A stretch of 5,403 bases of DNA from Leptolyngbya sp. SIO4C5 (GTDB taxonomy: Bacteria; Cyanobacteriota; Cyanobacteriia; Phormidesmidales; Phormidesmidaceae), in the NCBI GenBank assembly GCA_010671965.1, contig JAAHIC010000355.1:1-5403 (forward strand), in the 5' to 3' direction. The position numbers were made by a program, and so were the translations under genes. Positions 5,187 to 5,403 of this stretch are shown here, one piece after another. The notes under the pieces are model-generated. The model did no database searches. It was not told the origin of the DNA and saw only the letters and a program-made list of their open reading frames with translations. How positions within the stretch are numbered: position 1 is the first letter of the stretch; each line of letters begins with the position of its first letter.

Positions 5187-5403
5187 ATGTCTGCCTCCCC
5201 TTCTCGCCCTGCTTCTGTTGAAAAAATCGTCAAGCGCTTCCAGAGAACCTCCGATCCGAAGCGGCGCTACGAGCAACTGCTGTGGTTTGCCAAAAAGCTA
5301 GAGGCGTTTCCCGAAGCGGAGAAAACGCCGGAGAACAAGGTACCGGGCTGTGTTTCTCAGGTTTACGTCACGGCGGACTTAACAAATGAGGGAACGGTGG
5401 CTA
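5187..5403 (+). CDS. sufE: SufE family cysteine desulfurase activator (5' part, cut by the window edge)
   Basis: The first 72 codons are visible, from ATG 5187 to the window end. The reading starts MSASPSRPASVEKIVKRFQ, then RRYEQLLWFAKKLEAFP, KTPENKVPGCVSQVYV and the start of the next strand. C55, in the VPGC-SQV motif, corresponds to the sulfur-accepting cysteine of SufE (C51 in E. coli). SufE takes persulfide sulfur from the desulfurase SufS and passes it to the SufBCD scaffold for Fe-S cluster assembly in the cytoplasm. This pathway is the main one in cyanobacteria, where Fe-S demand from photosystem I and ferredoxins is high. Family length is about 140-150 residues, so about half is missing beyond the edge. 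The SD is weak (TAGAG). The other suf genes are not next to it here, as is common in cyanobacteria. Confidence 0.95.
   Translation, partial: MSASPSRPASVEKIVKRFQRTSDPKRRYEQLLWFAKKLEAFPEAEKTPENKVPGCVSQVYVTADLTNEGTVA

Overview
The window comes from a cyanobacterium. The palindrome GCGATCGC (HIP1, the highly iterated cyanobacterial octamer) occurs 12 times in 5.4 kb, where chance predicts about 0.1. The proteins read as cyanobacterial versions of widely conserved housekeeping families. I cannot name a genus from this stretch alone.

Layout, left to right. (1) Positions 1-1433 hold the front half of DNA polymerase I (polA) on the minus strand: the 5'-nuclease domain and the start of the 3'-5' exonuclease-like domain. 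The frame breaks near position 79. Beyond it, positions 1-78 still encode polA, but on the opposite strand, and they carry a segment that belongs about 28 codons further downstream. The left edge is therefore an inverted junction inside polA, either a short real inversion or an amplification/assembly chimera. (2) Positions 1434-1722 are intergenic but dense in signals: a probable polA promoter, a perfect 22-bp palindrome that also makes a minus-strand intrinsic terminator, and what looks like an independent plus-strand small RNA of about 115-120 nt with its own terminator. (3) Positions 1723-3486, minus strand, encode an NFACT-family protein (RqcH/Rqc2 type, ribosome-associated quality control). 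(4) After a divergent promoter region of about 200 bp, remA (DUF370) lies on the plus strand. A three-copy, 14-bp-period repeat overlaps its stop codon, and an AT-rich spacer follows. (5) A 296-residue DUF2236/MpaB-like oxygenase-family protein is at 4206-5096 on the plus strand. (6) The start of sufE, a cysteine-desulfurase activator for Fe-S assembly, runs off the right edge.

How the genes relate: the window does not look like a single pathway or a mobile island. It is chromosomal housekeeping DNA (replication/repair, translation quality control, a DNA-binding regulator, Fe-S assembly) plus one putative haem oxygenase of unknown substrate. rqcH and remA homologues are also near neighbours in Bacillus (yloA...remA-gmk), so their adjacency here may be an old association. 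The most notable points are the inverted polA junction and the unannotated small RNA between polA and rqcH. I saw no tRNA, rRNA, CRISPR array, insertion sequence or prophage gene.
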